From positions 1 through 64,000 of the forward strand of contig PHBW01000005.1 in the NCBI GenBank assembly GCA_002840715.1: 64,000 nucleotides of DNA. The letters run 5' to 3'. The notes under the pieces are model-generated. The model did not search any database. It saw only the letters and a list, made by a program, of their open reading frames with translations, and was not told where the DNA came from. The translations under genes and the position numbers were made by a program. How positions within the stretch are numbered: the first letter of the stretch is position 1; the number at the start of each line of letters is the position of its first letter. The DNA is from Chloroflexi bacterium HGW-Chloroflexi-4 (GTDB lineage: Bacteria; Chloroflexota; Anaerolineae; Anaerolineales; Anaerolineaceae). Positions 8,161 through 16,429 of this stretch are shown here, one piece after another.

Positions 8161-10477
8161 CCATCACACTTTGGTATTTTGGAGGGTTTCCGCATTCGAT
8201 GAGAAGTTTGTTAATCTCCATTTTTAATTCTCGAATTCTGGTTTCTCTCCCCAAAGTAGCCAGGTTCCATCTGCGCAGTTCGTCTAATTGTGCTGAGAGT
8301 TGTTCTTCAGCTTTCTTGAGTTCTGAAATATCAAGATTAAGAACAATTGCGCCTTCCAATTTCCCGTCTTCATCCAAAATTGGTGTTGAATAATTGAGAA
8401 TGGTTTTTGTCTTTCCATCATAGGCGTCAATCTCGATCATCTCATCGCGGATGGTTACACCTTCACGAACAGTATGAACTGAAGCCCAGTCATCGGCTAT
8501 TATTTCCTCCCGCGAAGGAAGTCTGCGTCCGCGAAAAACTTGAAATTCCTCAATACCGACAAGAATATCTCTGCCCCATATTTCTTTGACCATCTTGTTG
8601 GATCTAATCAACTTCCCATTTTCATCAGTAAGCCACAGCCCTACGGGAAGTAAATCATAAATTCGTTGAAGCAGATTTTCACTTTTTCTGATTTCTTTTT
8701 CAGCAGCTTTTTTATCGGTGATATCTTGAGTGATGCCAGAAAGACTAACGACTTCTCCATGTTCATCTACTGAATACTCACCAACCTCAGCCCAAATATC
8801 TCGAATACTCCCATCCGGTCTGATAATTCGATACTCATAAGAAAATAAGGTTTTGCTATTAATGCCTTCATGATTTAACCGCGTTATTCGTTCAAGATCA
8901 TCACCATAAGTAGTTGTTTTTATGATTTCAGAAATATCAGCGTTGAAGTTTTGTTTATCCAACCCATAGATCGCAAACATTTCATCAGACCATTCAACTG
9001 TGTTTTCTTTTAGGTACCAGACCCAGGATCCCACGTGAGAGACGGCTTGAGCTTTTTTTAATGCAAGTTCTGATAAACGCAATTCTTCTTCTGCCTGCTT
9101 CGTTTTGGTGATATCCCTGATCAGGCTTTGAAAAACCCCTTTTCCATCTATTGAAAGATATCTTGAGCTGACACCAACCTGAAACAATTCGCCATTCTTT
9201 TTTTTATGGGTGGTCTGGAAAATATTTGCAGACCCATTTTTTACCTGTTCCATATCCAGAGGAACCGTATGTTTTACCGAGTCATCCCTCAATTCACTGA
9301 CGGATAATTTGATCAATTCCTCTTCAGAGTAACCATACATTTGTACTGCCTGTGCGTTGGCTTCCAAAATTCTGCCATTTTCTTCTACTAATAAAATTGC
9401 ATCGTTCGCCTGATTGAAAAGCGTTGAATATTTCTCTTCAAGATTTTTCCGGAGTTTTTCTGAGTCAGATAGTCCTTTGGTCACACTTGCAGACTGTTTT
9501 CGCCATAAAACCGAGACACTTATAAGACCAGCAGCAATTAATAAAACTGCTGTCATTAATGTGCTAATTAACTGCTGCCTGATGGGTTTATTTATTTCTT
9601 CCAAATCGATTTTGGCAATTATTTTCCAATCTGTCCCTTCAACAGAAACAATAGATGCCATAACAGGTATGCCGCGATAATCAACGCCTGTAACTGTTCC
9701 AGTTACCCCATTAACGGCCATGACTGCTAGAGTTTGAGATTCAGTGATTGGTATTGTCAAATCTAAAGCTGAATTATCTATAAATCGCAATTCATTTAAA
9801 TATTCAACTTCATCATTTTTTCTATGAACCAACAAAGTTTCAGCAGTACTAAAAGATGTAGGTTGAGATTGAAGCAGTGGATATAAAATTTCGTCAGGGG
9901 TGATTATGTAAACAAGATATGCCAAGATAGGTTGAAAATGATCTCCCCTTAGAAAAACGGGGGCAACCATATCCATTTTTACTTTCCCATTAGCATCTCT
10001 ATACAAGCTGGTGATTTCAATTTCTCGAGTTAGACTTATCGAGTATATCTGGTCAAAAATGTTTTCTCTAAGTGTGTCGTAAAAATATCCAACATGATAA
10101 ATTTCATTGCCCTTATCATCTAGCAAGAAAATTGACGAATAATTAGGATCTTTCAATAAAGAACGCATGCGATCCATACTTTTTTTAGTGGCAAGGTAAT
10201 CAGTTAGATCTTGAAAAAGCAAATAGATATCTTCTGAAACGAGATAATCAGTTTGATAAGTTTGTCCATCGATCAATCTTTCTGATCGCCAATTATGAAT
10301 TTGCAGTGATTTCAAATTTGCCATGGTAGTTAATTGGCTGCTTACTTCGGCTATTGCTCTTTGTTTACGGGTGGTGTTAATAATGACTTCAAATATTACT
10401 ATTGAGCTGATAAAAAAGGTGACTACTATGAACAAAAACCAATTTCTTTGTAGACTTAGAAAAATTCGTTTTAGCAT
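8144..10477 (-). CDS. membrane multi-PAS sensor protein without kinase domain
   Basis: 777 residues. One membrane helix lies near residues 12-32. An extracytoplasmic region of about 260 residues follows, with a Cache-like pattern including a DDKGNEIYHVGYF segment. A second helix is near 300-320, then three PAS domains (about 345-460, 470-585, 590-725). The tail is a coiled segment with the RRWNLATLGRETRIRELK pattern found at the end of some PAS signalling proteins. No HisKA, HATPase, GGDEF or EAL motif is present. As first gene of the operon with the histidine kinase and receiver, it may act as an accessory sensor that docks on the kinase. Confidence 0.82.
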   Translation of the reverse strand: MLKRIFLSLQRNWFLFIVVTFFISSIVIFEVIINTTRKQRAIAEVSSQLTTMANLKSLQIHNWRSERLIDGQTYQTDYLVSEDIYLLFQDLTDYLATKKSMDRMRSLLKDPNYSSIFLLDDKGNEIYHVGYFYDTLRENIFDQIYSISLTREIEITSLYRDANGKVKMDMVAPVFLRGDHFQPILAYLVYIITPDEILYPLLQSQPTSFSTAETLLVHRKNDEVEYLNELRFIDNSALDLTIPITESQTLAVMAVNGVTGTVTGVDYRGIPVMASIVSVEGTDWKIIAKIDLEEINKPIRQQLISTLMTAVLLIAAGLISVSVLWRKQSASVTKGLSDSEKLRKNLEEKYSTLFNQANDAILLVEENGRILEANAQAVQMYGYSEEELIKLSVSELRDDSVKHTVPLDMEQVKNGSANIFQTTHKKKNGELFQVGVSSRYLSIDGKGVFQSLIRDITKTKQAEEELRLSELALKKAQAVSHVGSWVWYLKENTVEWSDEMFAIYGLDKQNFNADISEIIKTTTYGDDLERITRLNHEGINSKTLFSYEYRIIRPDGSIRDIWAEVGEYSVDEHGEVVSLSGITQDITDKKAAEKEIRKSENLLQRIYDLLPVGLWLTDENGKLIRSNKMVKEIWGRDILVGIEEFQVFRGRRLPSREEIIADDWASVHTVREGVTIRDEMIEIDAYDGKTKTILNYSTPILDEDGKLEGAIVLNLDISELKKAEEQLSAQLDELRRWNLATLGRETRIRELKMEINKLLIECGNPPKYQSVMDDEHD

Positions 10478-10642
10478 AATTTACCCGTGTATTTGACAAA
10501 AGAATAATCAACCACTATTAGTATACAATCCTAATAAACAAATTTTCCGTAAGTAAAGAGTAAAATGTAATTGTGTTTATTATGTAAAATGAGTAACAAA
10601 AAATGGCATAAAACCATGAATATATTTGATGAGGCTCTAATA

Positions 10643-10909
10643 ATGGCAAACCCACCTGTTGTACTGGAATACCCCATTCCCTTCCCGTTAAAAGTAATTG
10701 GCCTAGATGAACCGGATTTTGAGGATTTCGTTATTGCCATTGTACGTACACATGTCCCTGAATTATTGGAAGAAAATATAATGAGTAAATTATCCAATGG
10801 CAATAAATATCGATCAGTCTCATTAAAGTTTATTGCAGAAAGCCGCGCCCAAATGGATGCGCTTTATGCTGAATTGAGCAGCCATAAACGGATACTCATG
10901 ATCTTGTAA
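10643..10909 (+). CDS. DUF493 / YbeD-like small protein
   Basis: An 88-residue protein starting MANPPVVLEYPIPFPLKVIG. The FPLKVIG motif, the acidic DEPDFEDFV stretch and the SLKFIAESRAQMDALYAELS segment match the DUF493 (YbeD) fold, whose members are about 87 residues long. I chose the ATG at 10643, preceded by GAGG at 8-nt spacing, over earlier in-frame starts that would add 24 residues. Function is unknown in the family; a regulatory ACT-like fold is known. It lies 76 nt upstream of zwf on the same strand. Confidence 0.68.
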   Translation: MANPPVVLEYPIPFPLKVIGLDEPDFEDFVIAIVRTHVPELLEENIMSKLSNGNKYRSVSLKFIAESRAQMDALYAELSSHKRILMIL

Positions 10910-10985
10910 CAATTTGTATAAGGATTTAGTTATTTGGCATAAGACCCTGTTTTATTCGGATTGTTTGTGTCATAATTGTTGAATT

Positions 10986-12461
10986 ATGGATCAAAAAATG
11001 ACTGAAAACACTTCCATCCTTATTTTTGGCGCTTCAGGCGATCTTTCTCATCGCAAACTCATCCCGGCTTTGTACAATTTGTACATTAAAAAACGAATGC
11101 CGGAAAATTTCCGCATTTTTGGAGCAGCGACTCGTCTATGGAGTGACGAAGACTTGCGTCAGACATGCCGTACTAGTCTGGTCGAACATTCATCCGAGCC
11201 AATTGATGAGAAAGCCTGGCAGATTTTTTCACAAAAAATAACCTATCGCTCTGGCGATTTTTCAGACCCCAAAACATACAACCGTTTTAATAAAGAATTA
11301 ACTGAAATGGAAAATGGCGCAGCCAACCGCATGTATTATCTAGCCACACCGCCTGACTTCTTTTCGCTGATCGTCAAAGGGCTAGCTGCCAAAAAAATGT
11401 TGGATGAGAAAGAAGGTTGGCGAAGGGTGGTGATCGAAAAACCGTTCGGTGCTGATTTGCCAAGTGCACGTGCTCTCAATGAGATGCTGCATGAGGTATT
11501 AAAAGAAAAACAAGTGTTCAGAATAGACCACTATTTGGGCAAAGAAACAGTTCAAAATATTTTGATCGCCAGATTTGCCAACACAATTTTTGAGCCGGTC
11601 TGGAATCGCAATTATATTGAAAACGTTCAAATTACAGTTGCAGAAACGGTTGGAGTTGAAGGTCGCGGAAAATATTATGAAAAGGCCGGGGTGGTGAGAG
11701 ATATGTTTCAAAATCACCTGCTTCAACTTTTAACCCTGGTGGCCATGGAACCGACCAGTTCTTCAAACGCCGATGCTCTGCGGGATGAAAAAGTAAAAGT
11801 AATCAGTGCCATCAGACCCATTGCTGAAACTGATGTGAAACTGCATACTGTCAGAGGGCAATATGTCGGCTACCGAAAAGAGCCAAATGTAGCCCCAGAC
11901 AGTCAAACAGCTACTTATGCTGCTTTTCGCTTTTATATCGATAATTGGCGCTGGCAGGGTGTGCCATTCTATTTGCGTTCCGGTAAAAAGTTGAAAGAAA
12001 AGATTAGTGAAATTATCATTCAGTTCAAAAGCCCTCCACACATGATCTTTCCAAATCGAACCTGCGTTGAGGCGCCTTCAAATCTCTTTTCAATGTCTCT
12101 GCAGCCTGATGAGGGAATTCATATCCAGTTCGAAGCTAAAGTGCCAGATACCCTGGCAGACACAAAATCAGTGCGAATGGATTATCACTACCGCGATGAA
12201 TTTGGATCCCGTCCGCTGCCGGAAGCCTATGAACGTTTGTTATTGGATGTGATTAACGGAGACGCGTCGCTTTTTACGCGCGCGGATCAGACCGAACTAT
12301 CATGGGAATTGATTGATCCTATCTTACGAGGATGGCAAAGCCCTGACGCACCGCCGCTAAGCTTTTATAATCCTGGTGATTGGGGGCCAGTGGAAAGCAA
12401 CCAGTTGTTGGCAACCACCGGCCACCGCTGGATGCAAATTGGCGACGATACCTGCCATTAA
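10986..12461 (+). CDS. zwf: glucose-6-phosphate 1-dehydrogenase
   Basis: 491 residues, the full family length. The N-terminal GASGDLSHRKL is the NADP-binding fingerprint, and RIDHYLGKE near residue 180 is the active-site signature with the substrate-binding lysine and histidine. It oxidises glucose 6-phosphate to 6-phosphogluconolactone, giving NADPH and opening the oxidative pentose phosphate route. A CATAAT box lies nine bases before the ATG at 10986, so the message may have almost no leader. It is convergent with folE across a palindromic hairpin. Confidence 0.96.
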   Translation: MDQKMTENTSILIFGASGDLSHRKLIPALYNLYIKKRMPENFRIFGAATRLWSDEDLRQTCRTSLVEHSSEPIDEKAWQIFSQKITYRSGDFSDPKTYNRFNKELTEMENGAANRMYYLATPPDFFSLIVKGLAAKKMLDEKEGWRRVVIEKPFGADLPSARALNEMLHEVLKEKQVFRIDHYLGKETVQNILIARFANTIFEPVWNRNYIENVQITVAETVGVEGRGKYYEKAGVVRDMFQNHLLQLLTLVAMEPTSSSNADALRDEKVKVISAIRPIAETDVKLHTVRGQYVGYRKEPNVAPDSQTATYAAFRFYIDNWRWQGVPFYLRSGKKLKEKISEIIIQFKSPPHMIFPNRTCVEAPSNLFSMSLQPDEGIHIQFEAKVPDTLADTKSVRMDYHYRDEFGSRPLPEAYERLLLDVINGDASLFTRADQTELSWELIDPILRGWQSPDAPPLSFYNPGDWGPVESNQLLATTGHRWMQIGDDTCH

Positions 12462-12463
12462 TC

Positions 12464-12502
12464 ACAGAACCCCTTCTGACAATAACGCAGAAGGGGTTCT
12501 GT
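12464..12502. terminator. bidirectional hairpin between zwf and folE
   Basis: Perfect 15-bp inverted repeat ACAGAACCCCTTCTG / CAGAAGGGGTTCTGT with a 9-nt loop between two convergent genes. A T tract is weak on both sides, so it may work as a hairpin barrier for both. Confidence 0.75.
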
Positions 12503-12517
12503 CTTCGAAATAATCAG

Positions 12518-13165
12518 CTATTTTGTGATGCCGCACACATTAAGAAATTCAGATCGTAAGGCAGGATCGTTGGCATATTCGCCTCTGAAAACGGTGGTGC
12601 GGGTGGCAGGTGAAATCTCACGCACACCGCGCATCTCAACACACATATGTTTGGCTCTGATGAAGACTGCCACACCGTGCGGTTTCATCAATGCTTCAAG
12701 GGTATCAGCGATTTGATAGCCTATGCGTTCTTGAACAGCAAAACGTTTGGTATACAAGCGCACCAGGCGGGTTAACTTTGAAATACCCAAAATGCGTTCA
12801 TCGGCCACATAGCCCACATAAGCCTCTCCGTAAAACGGAAATACATGATGCTCGCATAAAGAGTGAAAATGAATCGGCCCTTCAATCACCTGGCTTAAAC
12901 GGCAATCCGGCTCACCGCGGCACTCCTTGGGGAAAGCCTTGATCAATTTGGGATCACCTTCGTATCCACTGGTGGATTCAAGCATGGCCTCAAGAAAACG
13001 GCGCGGAGTCTCATGCGTTGAAGGGGTATTGACATCCATGCCGAGGGCAGTGAAAATCTCGGCCATGTATCCCTCAAAACGTTTCTGATCTTCAGTAGTA
13101 ATCTTACGTTGATTTAATTGCATTAATTCATCAATTGAAAAATCATCTACAGAAATTTCTGTCAT
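12518..13165 (-). CDS. folE: GTP cyclohydrolase I
   Basis: 215 residues. It converts GTP to 7,8-dihydroneopterin triphosphate, the first step of tetrahydrofolate synthesis. The zinc and active-site signature is intact: SLCEHHVFPFYG with the Cys and two His, QVQERIGYQIADTLEAL-type helix (here VQERIGYQIADTLEAL), and the second zinc cysteine in AKHMCVEMRG. The family's homodecamer region is complete. It stands as a single minus-strand gene, convergent with zwf and followed upstream by a 100-nt AT-rich gap before cbiO. Confidence 0.96.
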   Translation of the reverse strand: MTEISVDDFSIDELMQLNQRKITTEDQKRFEGYMAEIFTALGMDVNTPSTHETPRRFLEAMLESTSGYEGDPKLIKAFPKECRGEPDCRLSQVIEGPIHFHSLCEHHVFPFYGEAYVGYVADERILGISKLTRLVRLYTKRFAVQERIGYQIADTLEALMKPHGVAVFIRAKHMCVEMRGVREISPATRTTVFRGEYANDPALRSEFLNVCGITK

Positions 13166-13261
13166 GGTTATCTCTTTTCCGAAAATAGTAGTAAAACCTA
13201 TCTATGATTATAGTCACTATTTTGAGATAATGAAGATTGGTATAACGTTTGTATATCAAAA

Positions 13262-13957
13262 TTATAGTAGATCGTTTTCATGAAGAATTTCTTCATTTAA
13301 AAGAATATCTTTTGTTTTTCCATCAGCCGCAATTTTGCCGTGATTTATGAGAATCACCCTATCGGTTAAATCGAGCGCCATCTTCAAATCATGGGTGGCA
13401 ATGATCAAAGATTGGGGAAGGGTTTTTAATAGCGCCATCAATTCTTTACGTGATTTAGGGTCAAGCCCGGCAGTGGGTTCATCCAGTACCAGATATTCAG
13501 GTGACATTGAAAGAACCGTGGCAACGGATGCGCGTTTCTTTTCGCCACCACTTAAGTGAAAGGGATGTCTATCTTCAAAACCGGATAATTGAACATCAGA
13601 CAAAGCGTTTTTTACTTTATCATCAACGATATGCGACTCAAACCCTTGATAAATCGGACCAAAAGCCACATCCTCGCCAACCGTTAATGAAAATAACTGA
13701 TCATCCGGGTTTTGAAAGACCATGCCCACCAGTGACCGAATTTTTGGCAAATTTTGTTTGTTGACTTCAAATCCGTTTATTTTCACCAAGCCTTCGTCCT
13801 GTAAAATGCCATTAAGATGTAACAATAAGGTCGATTTTCCAGCGCCATTTGCCCCAACCAGTGCAACTTTTTCACCGGGATGAATGACAAGGTTTATCTT
13901 ATCAAGCGCTGCTCTGCCGTCAGGATAATGAAAAACAAGGTTAACGATTTCAATCAT
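13262..13957 (-). CDS. cbiO: ECF transporter ATPase for nickel/cobalt (CbiO-like)
   Basis: 231 residues. This is an ABC ATPase with Walker A (GANGAGKST), a Q loop (MVFQNPDDQLFS, the sequence typical of ECF/CbiO ATPases), the signature LSGGEKKR, Walker B (YLVLDEPTAG) and the switch histidine (IATHDL). It energises metal uptake together with CbiQ and CbiM. The start is 11 nt after the cbiQ stop. It is the last gene of the cbiM-cbiQ-cbiO operon. Confidence 0.92.
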   Translation of the reverse strand: MIEIVNLVFHYPDGRAALDKINLVIHPGEKVALVGANGAGKSTLLLHLNGILQDEGLVKINGFEVNKQNLPKIRSLVGMVFQNPDDQLFSLTVGEDVAFGPIYQGFESHIVDDKVKNALSDVQLSGFEDRHPFHLSGGEKKRASVATVLSMSPEYLVLDEPTAGLDPKSRKELMALLKTLPQSLIIATHDLKMALDLTDRVILINHGKIAADGKTKDILLNEEILHENDLL

Positions 13958-13968
13958 TGCTTAAATCC

Positions 13969-14745
13969 TTATTGTGATAATATGGCAAAAGCAAGGATCA
14001 ACAAGCAGAGCATGACTCCGCAAGTTAATATCCAATAATCGCCCTTGGTAAATGATTTTGAAGTTCGATACAAAGGATCCCCTGTATACCCCCTCGCTGC
14101 CATGGCCGCATATACCCTTTCACTGCGCTCCAGCGACCTAAGCAGCAGATTGCCGACCATTTTGCCGGTTACTCCTGCGCGCCATCCAATCGTCCTCACA
14201 TTGGATTTCCCTGCACTGCGACTGTCTCTCGCTCTCGCAAGTGATCTGCCTTCATCAATCATAAGTGACAGATAACGCCACATCAATGACAAAATTGAGA
14301 CTATTGGTTTGGGTAGCCCCAGTTTTCGCAAAGCAGAAAGTAATTCTTCAAAATGCGTCGAGGAAGAAAGCAAAATTGCAGCCAGTAAAGACATCCAGGA
14401 TTTAATGGCAATGCTGATAAACCGCTCGAAACCCGGTTGACTGATCAAGATCTTAATCTTTTCATTGATGCTTAATTGCCAATGCGGTTCAGGTGCTGTA
14501 AATAAAATCGGAAAGGCGGCTAAAACAAAGGGCAGGCTGATAAGAGATCGAATCAACAGCAATTTAAAACTTAATCTTGATAAAATAATGCCCGCCAAAA
14601 TCACGGTTAAAAAGAGCAAGTAAGCCGGCCAGGTTCCGGTCGGCGATAAACTGACACACAGAATAAAAACGAGGGTGAAGAGGGTCTTCACTCTCGTATT
14701 TAATAAATGAATATAACTTTTCTGGTGTTGATAGATTTCGATCAA
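13969..14745 (-). CDS. cbiQ: ECF transporter transmembrane T component (CbiQ-like)
   Basis: About 258 residues with five or so membrane helices. The two cytoplasmic coupling motifs of T components are visible as ARDSRSAG-like (RSLARARDSRSAGKS) and AMAARGYTG. It joins the substrate-binding CbiM to the ATPase CbiO. I prefer the TTG at 14745, 13 nt after the cbiM stop, because it gives the usual CbiQ N-terminus (IEIYQHQKSYIHLLNTRVK). A TTG at 14796 would force a 38-base overlap with cbiM and has no ribosome binding site. Confidence 0.88.
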   Translation of the reverse strand: MIEIYQHQKSYIHLLNTRVKTLFTLVFILCVSLSPTGTWPAYLLFLTVILAGIILSRLSFKLLLIRSLISLPFVLAAFPILFTAPEPHWQLSINEKIKILISQPGFERFISIAIKSWMSLLAAILLSSSTHFEELLSALRKLGLPKPIVSILSLMWRYLSLMIDEGRSLARARDSRSAGKSNVRTIGWRAGVTGKMVGNLLLRSLERSERVYAAMAARGYTGDPLYRTSKSFTKGDYWILTCGVMLCLLILAFAILSQ

Positions 14746-14758
14746 GGTATTCCGTCTG

Positions 14759-15706
14759 TTATGAACTGGTCTTTTTTCTCGTTTGAGCAACGCCAATGAT
14801 TAAAACAAACACCACAGCAGCCCCTATGATACCGGCAATAATTGTTGCCACAGCTTCGTTTGTTAACCCAGGCATGACATAATCTGGAATTAAATTATAT
14901 ATCGAATCTTGAGCCACAGACAAGAATCCTTGTTTTTCGGCCACCCACTCAAGCCCGTCTGGATGGCTTGAAGCCATGGGAGAAAGAATCGCAAGAATTA
15001 TTGTGATTACACTTCCACCTATCAAGATGCCTTTGTTTGTTGATTTTGAGGCGGAGCCAATTTTTAATAGATCTTTGCGGGCTGTATAAACAAAACTGAT
15101 TGCCCCAAGGGTGATCAAAGCTTCACCAACTCCGATCAGCGCATGGATTGAAGCCATGGCCGGGATTGCTATATTTGCAGGAGAAGTGCCAGATAACACC
15201 AATTCAACCGCACAACCCAAAGAGACAATAAATATGGAAAACCATGACGCGATAACAGAACTTGAGAAAAGAGCTGTTTTTTCGCTTTTGATTATTTTAT
15301 TTACAACTGTTAAAATGGCATATGAAACAAACACACCTACGATAGCCATATTAAACAAATTTGAGCCGAGAGATATCAATCCGCCATCTTGAAAAACAAG
15401 CGCTTGAATAGAAACCACAGACGTCATCACCAAAATCGCAGCCCAAGGTCCGAGCAGGATTGTGACAAGAGCAGCGCCTAACAAATGACCAGAGGTGCCG
15501 CCAGTGACGCTGAAGTTCAACATCTGCCCAGCAAAAATTGCGGCAGCTAAAATTCCCATTAAGGGAATTTCTTTTTCGCCCAACTGTTTGCTGGTTTTAC
15601 GTAAAGCGATGCCTATAACAACGATGCTAACCACCCAAAGCACAATCGAAACAGGTATACTCAAAAAACCATCTGGAATATGCATAAACAGTTTGCCTGG
15701 CAACAT
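14759..15706 (-). CDS. cbiM: nickel/cobalt-binding S component, CbiM fused to a PDGLE-type domain
   Basis: About 315 residues. The N-terminus contains MHIPDGFLS, where the His after the Met is a metal ligand in CbiM/NikM proteins. The next histidines (GGTSGHLLGAALV) form the rest of the site. After six or seven helices comes a C-terminal segment starting HPDGLEWVAE with one further helix; this PDGLE domain is a separate CbiN-like protein in other species. A GGAG eight bases before the ATG at 15706 supports that start. The family pattern would also allow 15685, which puts Met-His at the very N-terminus. First gene of the importer operon, divergent from a Fur-type regulator. Confidence 0.88.
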   Translation of the reverse strand: MLPGKLFMHIPDGFLSIPVSIVLWVVSIVVIGIALRKTSKQLGEKEIPLMGILAAAIFAGQMLNFSVTGGTSGHLLGAALVTILLGPWAAILVMTSVVSIQALVFQDGGLISLGSNLFNMAIVGVFVSYAILTVVNKIIKSEKTALFSSSVIASWFSIFIVSLGCAVELVLSGTSPANIAIPAMASIHALIGVGEALITLGAISFVYTARKDLLKIGSASKSTNKGILIGGSVITIILAILSPMASSHPDGLEWVAEKQGFLSVAQDSIYNLIPDYVMPGLTNEAVATIIAGIIGAAVVFVLIIGVAQTRKKTSS

Positions 15707-15764
15707 GATGTTCACTCCGAGTTATGAATGATGATACAATTTCTTAACAACTTGATAATTATAA

Positions 15765-15785
15765 TGCAAATCTTTGCAATTGCAA
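15765..15785. promoter_or_regulatory. TGCAA/TTGCA half-sites, candidate Nur-like operator
   Basis: TGCAA (15765-15769), four bases, then TTGCAATTGCAA (15774-15785). The latter is a perfect palindrome. The published Nur box of streptomycetes is built from TTGCAA half-sites. The site lies in the 90-nt divergent region between cbiM and the Fur-family gene, where it could control both. Confidence 0.5.
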
Positions 15786-15796
15786 TAAATTGAAAA

Positions 15797-16180
15797 ATGA
15801 GAAACTCATCTGCCGACCAATTAATCCTTGAAACCCTGGGAGTGCAAAAATCCCACCTCACCTCACATCAAATTTATGAGGGAGTTCATCTTCGCTTGCC
15901 TGCTTTGAATCCGTCTACTGTGTATCGGGCACTCGACAGATTGGTGAGCCAGGGTAAAGTTACCGTGTCCGACATGGGACTGGGTGCTGCAGTTTTCGAA
16001 TTGGCCGGCGAAAAACCTCATCACCACCTGGTCTGCCAGGGCTGCGGCTATATCACAATGATTGCAGATGATCAAATCGCCCCACTAATGGAAACCCTTG
16101 AAAAAAATTATCACTACAAAATAAAAACAAACCATCTTGTTTTGTTTGGTTTGTGTGAACAATGCCAACAAAATCATTAA
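15797..16180 (+). CDS. Fur-family metalloregulator (possible nickel regulator)
   Basis: 127 residues. The winged-helix half has the HLTSHQIYEGVHLRLPALN / STVYRALDRLV pattern of Fur proteins. The C-terminal half has the metal-site HHHLVCQGCG and a final CEQC pair for structural zinc. It is divergent from cbiM with TGCAA half-sites between, so control of the nickel/cobalt importer is the natural inference. Iron, zinc or peroxide sensing cannot be excluded from sequence alone. The family's longer members start about 10 residues earlier, but no earlier start is present. Confidence 0.88.
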   Translation: MRNSSADQLILETLGVQKSHLTSHQIYEGVHLRLPALNPSTVYRALDRLVSQGKVTVSDMGLGAAVFELAGEKPHHHLVCQGCGYITMIADDQIAPLMETLEKNYHYKIKTNHLVLFGLCEQCQQNH

Positions 16181-16304
16181 TTATTAATAAAAATTAATAT
16201 TCACACCTTTTTAATTCCAAAACAATTCTTTTTACGCCATACTATTGATGACCTTTTAATCTTTAACTGATTTCTATGTTAATGGCAATTATCACTACGG
16301 TAAG

Positions 16305-16334
16305 ATCATTTGACTAATTAATTTATCAAATGAT
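16305..16334. other. 9-bp inverted repeat upstream of chemoreceptor gene
   Basis: ATCATTTGA and TCAAATGAT separated by 12 nt. It lies in the 249-nt AT-rich gap between the Fur-family gene and the chemoreceptor. It may be a regulator site. I see no convincing promoter boxes and no gene in the gap. Confidence 0.4.
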
Positions 16335-16429
16335 TGTTTTGACATTATCTAACCATGAGGGTCTCCTTATCAATATAACAAACATTAAAATTCTATTGCA
16401 TCAATCATCGTTAAAAAACCAGGAGATTT

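Noticed and set aside
10531-10803. Open frame opposite the DUF493 gene
   Set aside because: Antisense shadow of a recognisable conserved protein; no ribosome site and no family resemblance.
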